Shown here: in pieces, positions 6,844 to 14,112 of the stretch | How the letters are laid out: the number at the start of each line of letters is the position of its first letter | Numbering within the stretch: position 1 is the stretch's first letter | IMG/VR virus record: IMGVR_UViG_3300046313_000435 | Coordinates: 1-51,616 of that record | Length of the DNA stretch: 51,616 nucleotides | Origin: a virus | Strand: one strand, 5' to 3' | Notes under the pieces: model-generated | Told to the model about the DNA's origin: nothing | Database searches by the model: none | Seen by the model: only the letters and a program-made list of their open reading frames with translations | Translations under genes and position numbers: made by a program

Positions 6844-7095
6844 ATGAAAGAGACTCTAGAGCACTTCCGCAATCTGCCCAACAAAGACGCTGAATGGGAT
6901 GAAGTCAAAGCCTCGATGACTCCCGAGCGGGCACGACTCATCAAGCAACTTAGAGAGCATCACGAGTGCTCGTGGCGAAGGGTTGCGGAGGATTGCAACT
7001 ACATCTTTCATGGGCTTAATGAGCACGGTTGTCAGCATACAGGAAGACTTCTTTGCGCTGTTGCCGCTGACTACTTAGGAGAGGATTGGGATTAA
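6844..7095 (+). CDS. 83-aa protein, possibly HTH-like
   Basis: Starts three bases after the previous stop. The segment RARLIKQLREHHECSWRRVA resembles an HTH of the 'r.lR..g.sWR.vA' type seen in small phage proteins, and is followed by a GRLLCAVAADYLGEDWD tail that also recurs in such proteins. DNA binding is possible. About 75 bases of non-coding sequence with a hairpin (CCCCG...CGGG near 7122-7138) follow. Confidence 0.5.
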   Translation: MKETLEHFRNLPNKDAEWDEVKASMTPERARLIKQLREHHECSWRRVAEDCNYIFHGLNEHGCQHTGRLLCAVAADYLGEDWD

Positions 7096-7171
7096 CTTCG
7101 GGTTAACCCCACTTTGTTCTTGCCCCGTCGAAAGCGGGCCTGAACAATGAGAGTTTTGGAGGCACAGAATC

Positions 7172-7342
7172 TTGGAACCATCACTACATCAACCACCGGA
7201 CGCCATAGTCCCTAGCGTATCCATCGAAGACCGCATTGGCATTATCTTCGATGAGATGACGCAAGACAAAGAGCGTTGGAACTCTGACCACCTCGATGCG
7301 GTCATACATGTCATGAAGCGACTGGAAGAGATGCGGAAATGA
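7172..7342 (+). CDS. 56-aa helical protein, TTG start
   Basis: TTTTGGAGGCACAGAATC precedes a TTG at 7172 that opens 56 codons and ends in ATGA, coupling it to the next gene. The product has IEDRIGIIFDEMTQDKERW and VIHVMKRLEEMRK helices. The perfect ribosome site and the coupled end support translation even though the start codon is weak. Function unknown. Confidence 0.5.
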   Translation: MEPSLHQPPDAIVPSVSIEDRIGIIFDEMTQDKERWNSDHLDAVIHVMKRLEEMRK

Positions 7343-7602
7343 TAAGCTTTGACGAATACATTGGCGACGACAATCCGCTTGATGAGACTCCACCCGGCCC
7401 GCTTCAAACCTGGGCGGCAGGTGATGGCTTTATGGGCATCTCGAAAAATGGACGGCCCGTGATGTCTCTTAGAAAGCAAGATCTAGAGGGGTTGGTCGTA
7501 GCTCGGATCGTTCTTGCCGCGATCATGAACGAACAACTGAATGCATTGGAGATCGAACACCTTAAGGCGATAGTGGACGCAATGATAACCAGGCACTACT
7601 GA
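7339..7602 (+). CDS. 87-aa protein, unknown
   Basis: Begins at the ATGA overlap with the preceding 56-codon gene. The N-terminus is acidic (MISFDEYIGDDNPLDETPP), followed by a probable helical bundle (LEGLVVARIVLAAIMNEQLN, then EIEHLKAIVDAMIT). No recognised motif. Its place in the early operon suggests a small regulatory or host-interaction protein. Confidence 0.5.
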   Translation: MISFDEYIGDDNPLDETPPGPLQTWAAGDGFMGISKNGRPVMSLRKQDLEGLVVARIVLAAIMNEQLNALEIEHLKAIVDAMITRHY

Positions 7603-7612
7603 CAAGGAAGAG

Positions 7613-8392
7613 ATGAGACTGCTGATCGATACGAACCAATACCCCAACGACACTGTGAGCATCTTAAGAGCCGGAGAGCTAAAAGCGAATGGCGTATGGT
7701 CGCTACCCGGCAACTCCCCCGGTATGGCCGCTGAAGATACCAAGAGAATCATCGCAGGAATCGGCAGTGGCGTGGTTGTAGTTGAAGAGGGAGGCATTGA
7801 TGTGCACCAGCTTCTTGAAGAACCCAACTGGACTGGTGGACCTGCGAACATAAATACTCAGAGGGTGTTGACGCGAAACGCCGGTTATAACCCCTCTAGG
7901 GCGATGGTCTACTACGAATTTTCTGCACCGGGTGTTCGACAGACGTGCCTAACGCCTCATGAACTTTCGAGGGCTTATATTCTTGAGGGTAAGATTCCGC
8001 TACTACCGTTGACGCGAGATTGGAGCAGAGCCCAGCGTGCCAGGGTGAAAGATGCCCTTAGCTTACCGAGGAACATTGTGGTTGGCGTGTGCTTTGAAAT
8101 CGAGTCCAACGTGCCGCTGATAAAGGCCCAGGGAATCGTCGGTGGTATACGGTATGTTCGCTCGGTAAATAGGGAGGCGTGGGTGTTGCTTTCGCCTAAG
8201 TTACCATCGGTGAAGTTTGAGAGCGATGTGGACGAAACGCTTTGGTACCTACGGAAGAATCTTTCCGCTGAGATATGGGACGCTCTCAATGTAGTGCTCG
8301 CAGTGTACACAGTAGAGGACAAGGGGACTTCGTTCTTCGGCGAGAGCAACTCGATGTTGGCGGCGGTTAAGGTTGCTAGGGGGTATAGGTGA
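7613..8392 (+). CDS. 259-aa protein of unknown function
   Basis: The largest protein of the accessory early set; the ATG follows AAGGAAGAG. It begins MRLLIDTNQYPNDTVSILR and contains alternating strands and helices, including GIGSGVVVVEEGG and IPLLPLTRDWSRAQRARVKD. No transmembrane segment, Walker motif or metal site is evident. The stop overlaps the next start. I do not recognise the family. Confidence 0.55.
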   Translation: MRLLIDTNQYPNDTVSILRAGELKANGVWSLPGNSPGMAAEDTKRIIAGIGSGVVVVEEGGIDVHQLLEEPNWTGGPANINTQRVLTRNAGYNPSRAMVYYEFSAPGVRQTCLTPHELSRAYILEGKIPLLPLTRDWSRAQRARVKDALSLPRNIVVGVCFEIESNVPLIKAQGIVGGIRYVRSVNREAWVLLSPKLPSVKFESDVDETLWYLRKNLSAEIWDALNVVLAVYTVEDKGTSFFGESNSMLAAVKVARGYR

Positions 8393-8625
8393 TGAGCGAG
8401 AAGAAGATAGCAAGATATTCAGCACCATACAGCGAGGGCTCGCCTTGGCTTGAAGATACTCACGACAACGAGCCGAGCGAATGCGACCGGGAGGTTGTAC
8501 TCATGTGGGCCGAGGATTACGACGCCATGATGAAAGAGGTTGAGGAGGGGCGAGCATTAAAAGAGAGAACGAAGAACGCGTGGACAGAGGCAATTCGGAA
8601 GATAAGGGAGGGAGCGAAGAAATGA
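8392..8625 (+). CDS. 77-aa charged protein, unknown
   Basis: ATG at 8392 preferred over the GTG one codon upstream; TAGGGGGTATAGG provides the ribosome site. The sequence is highly charged (SECDREVVLMWAEDYDAMM, then KEVEEGRALKERTK) and probably helical. It overlaps its neighbours on both sides by a few bases. No family recognised. Confidence 0.5.
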   Translation: MSEKKIARYSAPYSEGSPWLEDTHDNEPSECDREVVLMWAEDYDAMMKEVEEGRALKERTKNAWTEAIRKIREGAKK

Positions 8626-9215
8626 CTTTAAGTAAGCACACACTAGGAATAGCACTCGCAGGAATACGAAGCTCAGTTTGCGATTACGACCCCGGGGAGC
8701 GTGTTGTCGACTTTCAGACGATGTGCGATGCCGCGGAAGCAGAGATAGTAGAGGAGTTGAATCGAGATAGTGATAACGGTCCTCGTGTTTGGATGTCTCT
8801 TGAATGCTACGAGGAGATATTCAAAGAGATCGACCGGCTTCGTGACTACGACATGATGTACGGGCCACCTGCGGGCGAGCCGATAGGAATGGCGAAGCTG
8901 ATTGCAGAGCAGAAGCCCATAGGCCCAGAGCTTGCAAAGCACTCTAGCGAGGTGGTCGACGAGCTTTTGAAGGCCGACCATATTGTTGACGCCACGAAAA
9001 AGGTAGAGACGCCGGAGTCCCGAGAAGCGTGGGCTGCTTTCGAAAAGCTCGTAGAGGATTCGGAGCCCGAGGAGACGCCGGAGGAGGCTGCGGAGAGGTA
9101 CGCGGATGAGTTTTGGGACGAGGAAGTCAATCAGTATAACGAGCTGATGCGGGCTTGTGGTGTTAGCGGGTGGCTCGCCGGAGTCCGCTGGGCTGAAGAG
9201 AGGAGCAAGAAATGA
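8622..9215 (+). CDS. Acidic 197-aa protein, unknown
   Basis: The start at 8622 overlaps the previous stop and has GGGAGCGAAGAA upstream; the in-frame GTG at 8580 lies inside the preceding gene. The N-terminal part (MTLSKHTLGIALAGIRSSV) is followed by two mostly helical segments and a very acidic region DSEPEETPEEAAERYADEF. The C-terminus CGVSGWLAGVRWAEERSKK is aromatic and basic. A modular, acidic, soluble protein; function unknown. Confidence 0.52.
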   Translation: MTLSKHTLGIALAGIRSSVCDYDPGERVVDFQTMCDAAEAEIVEELNRDSDNGPRVWMSLECYEEIFKEIDRLRDYDMMYGPPAGEPIGMAKLIAEQKPIGPELAKHSSEVVDELLKADHIVDATKKVETPESREAWAAFEKLVEDSEPEETPEEAAERYADEFWDEEVNQYNELMRACGVSGWLAGVRWAEERSKK

Positions 9216-9487
9216 CCACCGAGACCACCGACTACCACACAATCTGCACGCCGCAAACAAGCAAAGCCGACCGCCGACTACTCGACATCGGTGACATATA
9301 CTCCAACGCCGCAAAATGCCTATCCTGCGGAGAGGTAGTACGCTCCAGAAACAGGCACGACTTCCGAATCTGCTCCTGTGGCACTCTTACCGTTGACGGC
9401 GGCAGTTGGTACGCAAAGCGAATCGGCGACCCGGCGAAGTGGGAGAATATGGTGGTTTACTTTGATGATGCTAAGGAGGCAACGTGA
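9212..9487 (+). CDS. Zinc-ribbon-like phage protein, 91 aa
   Basis: Begins at an ATGA overlap. CLSCGEVVRSRNRHDFRICSC followed by GTLTVDGGSWYAKRIG is a pattern common in phage and plasmid proteins (a CxxC ... CxC zinc site with a conserved VDGG.WY block). The family has no established function that I know of. The rest is short and acidic. Confidence 0.6.
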   Translation: MTTETTDYHTICTPQTSKADRRLLDIGDIYSNAAKCLSCGEVVRSRNRHDFRICSCGTLTVDGGSWYAKRIGDPAKWENMVVYFDDAKEAT

Positions 9488-9795
9488 AACTAAGAGCAGC
9501 GACGAAGAAAGACGCAATGAAAGTACCGAAGGAAAGACCATCGAGGCATCAAGAGCCCCCAGTAATTCCCGACCGCCAAAAGACTCACGGCGAATGGAAG
9601 TGGCAAGCAACAATGGACGAGGTAATAATGCAGTCGTTTCACGCAAGCCCCAACTGGATAAGGTTATCGCCGAGTCAGAAGTCGGCCCTGCGGATGATAT
9701 CGACGAAGCTCTCCCGCATTCTCGTTGGCGATGCCAGCTTCAAAGACCACTGGGCCGACATTGCGGGCTATTGCGAGAGGGTGATTGAGCCGTGA
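9484..9795 (+). CDS. MazG-like / DUF6378-like helical protein
   Basis: A GTG start after AAGGAGGCAAC. The 103-residue product contains DRQKTHGEW near residue 30 and ALRMISTKLSRILVGD...DHWADIAGYCERV in the C-terminal half. That matches phage proteins of the DUF6378 type (tHG ... KlsRi..g ... D.w.DiaGY), which are all-helical and thought to be MazG-like nucleotide pyrophosphohydrolases. The acidic pairs expected for metal binding are only partly evident, so a nucleotide-pool role is an inference. Confidence 0.55.
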   Translation: MKLRAATKKDAMKVPKERPSRHQEPPVIPDRQKTHGEWKWQATMDEVIMQSFHASPNWIRLSPSQKSALRMISTKLSRILVGDASFKDHWADIAGYCERVIEP

Positions 9796-10088
9796 CCCCA
9801 GACAGCCTTAACCCCGACAAGGTGCGGTACTACGTTGAGAAAGGATTGCTTTCGAAACGCATCGACCAACAGCCCGAGAGATTACTGTCGGAGCTTGTGA
9901 TGCCACCACGCACTATAGCGTTTGCCATACTTGAGGACTGCCGGCTATCGGATGTGTACAACGAGGAGATGGCTGAAGAGTTCGCGAAAGAGTTGCTCGT
10001 TAATCGCGAGTATTACCGAGTTACAATCAGGGCGAGCGAAGTGGACGAATGGGCTAGGGAATGGAGGTTTGATAGAGGGATATGCTGA
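9792..10088 (+). CDS. 98-aa protein, first of tandem pair
   Basis: A GTG start overlapping the previous TGA. It shares with the next gene the blocks KVRYYV..GLL.KRID, PPRTIAFAILEDCRLSDV, MAEEFAKEL and EYYRVTI...EVD.WA. The pair is clearly a tandem duplication, and both copies have 98 residues. No known family; probably soluble and mixed helix/strand. Confidence 0.58.
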   Translation: MTPDSLNPDKVRYYVEKGLLSKRIDQQPERLLSELVMPPRTIAFAILEDCRLSDVYNEEMAEEFAKELLVNREYYRVTIRASEVDEWAREWRFDRGIC

Positions 10089-10378
10089 CTAACAGCCTCG
10101 ACCCCAACCGTGTGCGGTACTACGTTCAGATAGGGTTAATCTTAAAACGTATCGACGAGACGGAGAGAATACTTGCAGACCTTGGGCTGCCACCACGGGG
10201 AATAGCCCTTGCGATACTGGAAGACTGTAGGCTTTCCGATGTGCACAATGAGGCGATGGCTGAAGAATTTACAAAAGAGCTGGGCGTTAGTGGCGAGTAT
10301 CACAGGGTAACGATTACGGCGAAGGAAGTTGACGGATGGGCTTTTGCGTGGAGGTGCTATAAAGGCTATGACGACTAA
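10082..10378 (+). CDS. 98-aa protein, second of tandem pair
   Basis: ATG at 10082 within the end of the first copy. Shared blocks are RVRYYV..GLILKRID, PPRGIALAILEDCRLSDV, MAEEFTKEL and EYHRVTI...EVDGWA. By eye well over half the residues agree with the first copy. The stop overlaps the start of the next gene. Function unknown; the duplication could provide dosage or divergence for binding two targets. Confidence 0.58.
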   Translation: MLTNSLDPNRVRYYVQIGLILKRIDETERILADLGLPPRGIALAILEDCRLSDVHNEAMAEEFTKELGVSGEYHRVTITAKEVDGWAFAWRCYKGYDD

Positions 10379-10982
10379 CGAAGAATACCAAGAGGCAATG
10401 AAAAAGCTGGAGGACTGGCACAAGTATACTGGGTACGTTCAACCGCTGCTTGATACGATAAAAGGAAGGGTCGCATACCTCGAGGGCAAGGTGGCGAGGT
10501 ATGAACGCCCAGAGTCAGGCCCCCATACTTACCGCGAGGAATTTTTCGTGCAAGCCGTCGATAACTTCGTTGAAGGTCTTACCACGACTAGTGATCAAGG
10601 TGGAGTCACTGTGGTCAAAAATCTGTCCTATCCATTCCAGGCCATTTGCCCGAGTGCTATTCAAATCCAGGGACATCCAGAGACTCTGCTCGGTACAACG
10701 GCTAGTGAGAGTGGAAAGCTTGGTAGCGGTGATGCTGTTGAGGGCGGGCGGAGTAGCCATTACATTCCCTTGTATGATGGTAGGCTTCACGTCGATTATC
10801 TCAGGAAGCTCCTTGAGAGGATACGTCTTGACACGGAGTGGGAGCGGAATCTCGCTTATGAACGTGACGAAGAGCAACTCACCGGGACAGGCTTTGAGCA
10901 GCTCGCACACTCTAAAAGAATCTGGCAGCTCGATGCGGTGTGGGACTTTGTTAAGCGGTATAACGCGGCACTGGGGAAGTAA
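10368..10982 (+). CDS. 204-aa protein, coiled-coil N-terminus
   Basis: ATG at 10368 with AAAGGCT upstream is preferred to a TTG 13 codons earlier. The N-terminal 50 residues form a probable amphipathic helix (EEYQEAMKKLEDWHKY ... RVAYLEGKVARYE). A glycine/serine-rich middle and a charged helical C-terminus ending FVKRYNAALGK follow. It is the last gene before a hairpin-rich intergenic stretch. No family recognised. Confidence 0.5.
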   Translation: MTTNEEYQEAMKKLEDWHKYTGYVQPLLDTIKGRVAYLEGKVARYERPESGPHTYREEFFVQAVDNFVEGLTTTSDQGGVTVVKNLSYPFQAICPSAIQIQGHPETLLGTTASESGKLGSGDAVEGGRSSHYIPLYDGRLHVDYLRKLLERIRLDTEWERNLAYERDEEQLTGTGFEQLAHSKRIWQLDAVWDFVKRYNAALGK

Positions 10983-10996
10983 GAATAGTTTTTGAG

Positions 10997-11077
10997 CCTG
11001 AAAGCGGTGGGTGCCTCCGCTGCTTTCAGGCACTTTCGAACGTGTGGCCCCGAGCGTACAATTCGGGGCTTTAGAAT
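10997..11077 (+). terminator. Two strong hairpins, probable terminator region
   Basis: GCCTGAAAGCGG (10997-11008) pairs with the inverse ending at 11032 (GCTTTCAGGC), a stem of more than ten pairs. GCCCCGA (11047-11053) pairs with TCGGGGC (11063-11069), followed by TTTAG. Neither has a long T tract, so termination strength is uncertain, but together they close the 5.1-11.0 kb gene block before the next promoter. Confidence 0.5.
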
Positions 11078-11158
11078 GCTTTTTTGCAGAATAAATGTAG
11101 GGTAAGTACCTGTAATCATTGGCGGCCTATTCCTAAGTAAAGAAAGTATTCTTTTCTG

Positions 11159-11188
11159 TTGACACTGATAGGCGTTTCGTGCGAATCT
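11159..11188 (+). promoter_or_regulatory. TTGACA-N18 promoter
   Basis: CTGTTGACAC carries TTGACA at 11159-11164; 18 bases later lies GAATCT (11183-11188), with AATCTT one base further on. The -35 region and spacing match the sister promoters at 5060, 5958 and 13176. It drives the gene at 11242. Confidence 0.5.
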
Positions 11189-11241
11189 TAATGAATAGAA
11201 GGTAGCGATTAACGCTACCGCGAATGATGAGGCACAACAAA

Positions 11242-11490
11242 ATGACAACTACTCTTAACACACGAAAATACTCAGCACCAGAATACGACGGTTTCCAAAC
11301 AGCCCCCGAGATACTTCAGGCAATCGAGACCGTAGCAGGTGACGATATTTTAGCCGATTCTGTCGCTCGCAAAATCTGGACAGCTCCAACACAGGAGCAA
11401 GCTAACGCAGTTTACAAGATTGCGTTTTCGTTCACCGAGGAATCAGAGCTGTCTTGGGGAACTGAGAACGTTATCCGAATAGGAGTGTAA
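11242..11490 (+). CDS. 82-aa protein, unknown
   Basis: ATG at 11242 is chosen because GATGAGGCACAACAAA repeats the ribosome-site style used throughout the operon; an ATG six codons upstream is also in frame. The product starts MTTTLNTRKYSAPEYDGFQ and is mostly helical (EILQAIETVAGDDILADSVA). A GGGGC/GCCCC hairpin (11500-11515) follows the stop. Family not recognised. Confidence 0.5.
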   Translation: MTTTLNTRKYSAPEYDGFQTAPEILQAIETVAGDDILADSVARKIWTAPTQEQANAVYKIAFSFTEESELSWGTENVIRIGV

Positions 11491-11499
11491 CGACTAAGA

Positions 11500-11515
11500 G
11501 GGGCTGAAAGGCCCC
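11500..11515 (+). other. Intercistronic GGGGC-TGAAAG-GCCCC hairpin
   Basis: A five-pair perfect stem with a GAAA-like loop between the 82-residue gene and the 29-residue gene. Similar hairpins occur near 7122-7138 and 13545-13566. They have no T tract and more likely separate or stabilise cistrons than terminate transcription. Confidence 0.4.
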
Positions 11516-11530
11516 AATGCAGGAGGCAAA

Positions 11531-11620
11531 ATGATTACCTACGAATTTCTAGAAGAGTTTACCCTAACCATCATCACGGGCCTCTGCCTGGTGTTGTTTG
11601 TTGTGGACAGGATGCTATGA
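11531..11620 (+). CDS. 29-aa membrane microprotein
   Basis: GCAGGAGGCAAA precedes an ATG at 11531 that opens 29 codons and ends in ATGA overlapping the next gene. The product is MITYEFLEEF followed by one hydrophobic helix (TIITGLCLVLFVV) and DRML. The ribosome site and coupled end support translation. It is the second single-span microprotein in the early region, after 4505-4606. Confidence 0.48.
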   Translation: MITYEFLEEFTLTIITGLCLVLFVVDRML

Positions 11621-11913
11621 CCACCCAAGGCCCCTCATCAGTCCCCCGCCACATCGCCTCTGCGATAGCCACCCTCACGATGCCCTCAAGGTTCGAGTGC
11701 TTCATTCGAGCTTACGGTGACGGCGAGAGGGCACGATTTGAGTGGGAGGGCTCTCTTCCGCAAAGGGAAGAAACGAGAGATAGGGAGCAGGCTCAGAAGG
11801 CTATCGATTCCGCTCGGGCAGTGTGTGCCGAGAACGGCTGGGAGTGGGGCGAGGTGGAGAAGTTGGCGAGAGAGTTATACCCGCAGTTGTTTAAGGAGGA
11901 GCGTGGAAAGTAG
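11617..11913 (+). CDS. 98-aa protein, unknown
   Basis: Begins at the ATGA overlap with the microprotein gene. The N-terminus is hydrophobic and neutral (HIASAIATLTMPSRFECFIR), the C-terminus strongly charged and helical (DREQAQKAIDSARAV, then EVEKLARELYPQLFKEE). No motif recognised. It overlaps the DUF551-like gene at its 3' end. Confidence 0.5.
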   Translation: MTTQGPSSVPRHIASAIATLTMPSRFECFIRAYGDGERARFEWEGSLPQREETRDREQAQKAIDSARAVCAENGWEWGEVEKLARELYPQLFKEERGK

Positions 11914-12079
11914 GTGGATTAAATGCAGCGATAGGATGCCGGAGAAGCCTGGGTATTACCTAACGTGGGACGGCCATAGTCGTCATGTAACCATCTTTGC
12001 CGAGTATACAGGCTGGCTACGCCTTCCCAGCATCACCCACTGGAGGCCCCTACCGGAGGCACTGATATGTACTCCGTAA
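11903..12079 (+). CDS. DUF551-like small phage protein
   Basis: GTG at 11903 directly behind AAGGAGGAGC opens 58 codons. The start MESRWIKCSDRMPEKPGYYL and the end SITHWRPLPEAL match DUF551, a small family common in phages (W I..sd.lPe ... itHW.plPe). Its role is unknown. The gene overlaps both neighbours in other frames. The gene at 12922 ends similarly in YLITHWRAI. Confidence 0.62.
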   Translation: MESRWIKCSDRMPEKPGYYLTWDGHSRHVTIFAEYTGWLRLPSITHWRPLPEALICTP

Positions 12080-12489
12080 GTCAGCTTGAAGACTTCGGTC
12101 TCTATCAACAATGGGGCGAGCAGCATAAGTACAAGCTCACGCCCGAAGGTAAATGGCTTACCGCCGACAGCAAAAATGCAGCTCTTGAAATGGCCCAGGA
12201 GGCCGCAGTCCGCAACCGAGACAAACTACGAACTGCGAGCCAACGATATGACGACGCGAACGCCCGAGAGTTAATCGAGTCACATGAGAAGTGGGGCGGG
12301 TTAACTGATGAGCAGTTAAGAACGATCATCGAGAGAGACGCCCGAGAGGCCAAGGCGTTGCAGAACAATCGTGAGATAATCGACGGCAGATATCGTAGGA
12401 CCAGTGCAGCAACTGCCAACCAAGGAGCGAGAGAGTCGTTTGAAGTGGTGCAAAAAATGAAACGATACTTGGAGGCCCGTGTTCCATAA
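12067..12489 (+). CDS. 140-aa charged helical protein, unknown
   Basis: ATG at 12067 behind GGAGGCACTGAT. The product is rich in Ala, Arg, Glu and Gln and probably forms long helices (AALEMAQEAAVRNRDKLRTA; RELIESHEKWGGLTDEQLRT). No motif or membrane segment. It overlaps the DUF551-like gene before it and the RadC-like gene after it. Confidence 0.52.
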   Translation: MYSVSQLEDFGLYQQWGEQHKYKLTPEGKWLTADSKNAALEMAQEAAVRNRDKLRTASQRYDDANARELIESHEKWGGLTDEQLRTIIERDAREAKALQNNREIIDGRYRRTSAATANQGARESFEVVQKMKRYLEARVP

Positions 12490-12913
12490 CATCCCCACCG
12501 TAGTATTAAGAGAAGTCGTCGCCCAATACCGCCGCCCCATAGAGGCTCTAAAGATTGTCAGCGGTCAGGAGGAAGCAGCCCGCTATCTTCAAAAGATTGT
12601 GGACAGTAACCCACGAGAGCACTTTATAGTTCTGCACCTGGACGTTAAGAACCAAGTCGTGAGTTATAGTGTTACCGCCATCGGCACCCTCGATGCCTGC
12701 CTCGTACACCCCCGCGAGATTTTCCAGTCGGCGATACTGGCAGGAGCTTCAAGTATTATTATCGGGCACAATCACCCCTCGGGAATATTGGAGCCATCGA
12801 GGGAAGATATCGCAGTGACGCGAAGGCTCAAAGAGGTTGGGGAGATACTGGGCATCAGGGTCGTCGATAGCTTGATTGTCGGGCAGGAAGGGTTTACCAG
12901 CATAATGCACTAA
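12479..12913 (+). CDS. radC: RadC-like JAB/MPN domain protein
   Basis: GTG start after TGGAGGCCC. The 144-residue protein is a RadC-family JAB1/MPN domain without the N-terminal HhH part: FIVLHLDVKNQV (about residue 49) is the first strand, HNHPSG (97-102) with Asp110 forms the JAMM-type metal site. RadC-like proteins of this short form are common on phages and plasmids and are associated with mobile DNA, sometimes as anti-restriction or repair factors; the biochemical role is not settled. Confidence 0.82.
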   Translation: MFHNIPTVVLREVVAQYRRPIEALKIVSGQEEAARYLQKIVDSNPREHFIVLHLDVKNQVVSYSVTAIGTLDACLVHPREIFQSAILAGASSIIIGHNHPSGILEPSREDIAVTRRLKEVGEILGIRVVDSLIVGQEGFTSIMH

Positions 12914-12921
12914 GGAGAGGC

Positions 12922-13161
12922 ATGAGAACAGAAAGCATAAGCGGCTGGATTGCCGCACACGACCACCTCCCCGGCTTCAACCGCATGGTAAAGATTAGCA
13001 GTCAGGCAAGAGGATGCCCAAAGATAACCGAGGTTAAGGCAGAAGAAGCTTCGCTTTCGCAGTGTGGTAACTGGCTTGTGTGGGGCTTCGATGCGGAGGG
13101 AAAGCGGGCAATCATTCGAGAGTACAACCTCTATTTGATTACCCACTGGAGAGCGATTTAA
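12922..13161 (+). CDS. DUF551-related protein, 79 aa
   Basis: ATG after AAGGAGAGGC. The start SGWIAAHDHLPGFNRMVKIS and end YLITHWRAI have the DUF551 layout (W I..., LP, ... itHW), although the middle differs from the 11903 gene. The central WGFDAEGKRAIIRE segment is unusual. Function unknown. It precedes the promoter at 13176. Confidence 0.55.
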   Translation: MRTESISGWIAAHDHLPGFNRMVKISSQARGCPKITEVKAEEASLSQCGNWLVWGFDAEGKRAIIREYNLYLITHWRAI

Positions 13162-13175
13162 CCTATTCTTTTTTG

Positions 13176-13205
13176 TTGACACGCGGTAGTGATTCGCGCT
13201 ATTGT
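13176..13205 (+). promoter_or_regulatory. TTGACA-N18-TATTGT promoter
   Basis: TTTTGTTGACACG contains TTGACA at 13176-13181, with TATTGT at 13200-13205 after 18 bases. It is the best match of the recurring early promoter family and lies in the 100-base gap before the gene at 13263. Confidence 0.6.
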
Positions 13206-13262
13206 CATTTTGTTGAGTGAGTCGAAAGCATTCAACGAAACAAACGTTAACTTTGGAGGCAT

Positions 13263-13531
13263 ATGATAAATCCAGTCGAAGCAGCAAAGGCAATCAAAGC
13301 AGAGCTCAAAGCAAAGTATCCAACACGGAAATTTTCCGTACGAAGCGAACGCTTCTCAATGGGCAACTCGGTTAACGTGGTCTGTGATGAAGAGATTCTT
13401 GCACAGGTTCGCGACTCATCGAGAAGTATGAGTATGGAGCTTATGACGCTATGCAGGATCTAGCGTACTCAGTTCACAATCCCAACCTACCACAAGCCAA
13501 GTATGTATCTGCATACGTCTGGAGCAAGTAA
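13263..13531 (+). pseudogene. LPD29-like protein, frame broken near 13411
   Basis: The first 50 codons (after TTTGGAGGCAT) read AAKAIKAELKAKYPTRKFSV...SVNVV, the start of the LPD29-type domain found in phage and plasmid polyvalent proteins. The frame then degrades and stops at 13463. The expected continuation LIEKYEYGAYDAMQDLAYS... is present in the -1 frame from about 13413 to a TAA at 13529-13531. One base appears lost near GTTCGCGACTC. Either the gene is a recent pseudogene, the assembly has an error, or a -1 shift is programmed; no classical slippery heptamer is evident. Confidence 0.6.
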
Positions 13532-13587
13532 CGGACTACCGCCGGGGGCTCGAAAGGCCCTCGGCCCTAAAGACTACAAGGCACACC

Positions 13588-13845
13588 ATGACAACCAAAT
13601 ACCCCGACCTGCAATACCATACCGAATCGGGCTACCTGTTCGCCGAGCTACCGCCAGAGTGGAGCGAGCCGCTTTACTTTGATGACTATACCGATGTCCC
13701 CGAAGATACGGCCAAGGAGATTGCAGGCTGGCTTGAGCGACAAGGCCCCAATCTCACCATTCGATTCTACGAGGATGCGGACCCCACCGCCGCCGATGGT
13801 TCGCGAGATAACTATGTCTATTGGTTCACGAGGGCACAATCATGA
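13588..13845 (+). CDS. 85-aa acidic protein, unknown
   Basis: ATG behind ACAAGGCACACC. The protein is acidic and aromatic (FAELPPEWSEPLYFDDYTDV; NYVYWFTRAQS) and has no recognised motif. A hairpin with a GAAA loop (about 13545-13566) precedes it. It is coupled to the next gene through an ATGA overlap. Confidence 0.5.
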   Translation: MTTKYPDLQYHTESGYLFAELPPEWSEPLYFDDYTDVPEDTAKEIAGWLERQGPNLTIRFYEDADPTAADGSRDNYVYWFTRAQS

Positions 13846-14081
13846 GCATCTTTACCTGCAATGCCTGCCACCAAGATGTAGACTCCGACAACTTCCCCTA
13901 CGAGCTCGTCAGGATTAACACCCGACAGCTTTGCATCGATGATAGACCAATCTGCGAAACGTGTTTGATGGAGTTGGTTGAGGCAGTCCGAGATGGGAGC
14001 GGGAAGGACTTTGAGTACTGGGACTGCATGAAGGATGAATACGTCTCGGTCTTGAAGCTGATTAACGAAAACAAACTTTAA
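13842..14081 (+). CDS. Zinc-ribbon-like protein, 79 aa
   Basis: ATG at 13842 overlaps the preceding stop; an in-frame GTG seven codons upstream lies inside that gene. It begins MSIFTCNACHQDVDSDNFP and has a second CETCLMELVE block, so two CxxC pairs about 35 residues apart form a probable zinc site. It is the last gene of the early operon, just before the UUCG terminator. Function unknown. Confidence 0.58.
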   Translation: MSIFTCNACHQDVDSDNFPYELVRINTRQLCIDDRPICETCLMELVEAVRDGSGKDFEYWDCMKDEYVSVLKLINENKL

Positions 14082-14090
14082 CGACTACAG

Positions 14091-14112
14091 GGCTCCTTCG
14101 GGAGCCTTTTTC
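14091..14112 (+). terminator. Intrinsic terminator with UUCG loop
   Basis: GGCTCC-TTCG-GGAGCC (14091-14106) followed by TTTTTCC. A six-pair stem closed by a UUCG tetraloop with a T tract is a classical Rho-independent terminator. It ends the plus-strand early block where it meets the minus-strand late block. Confidence 0.88.
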
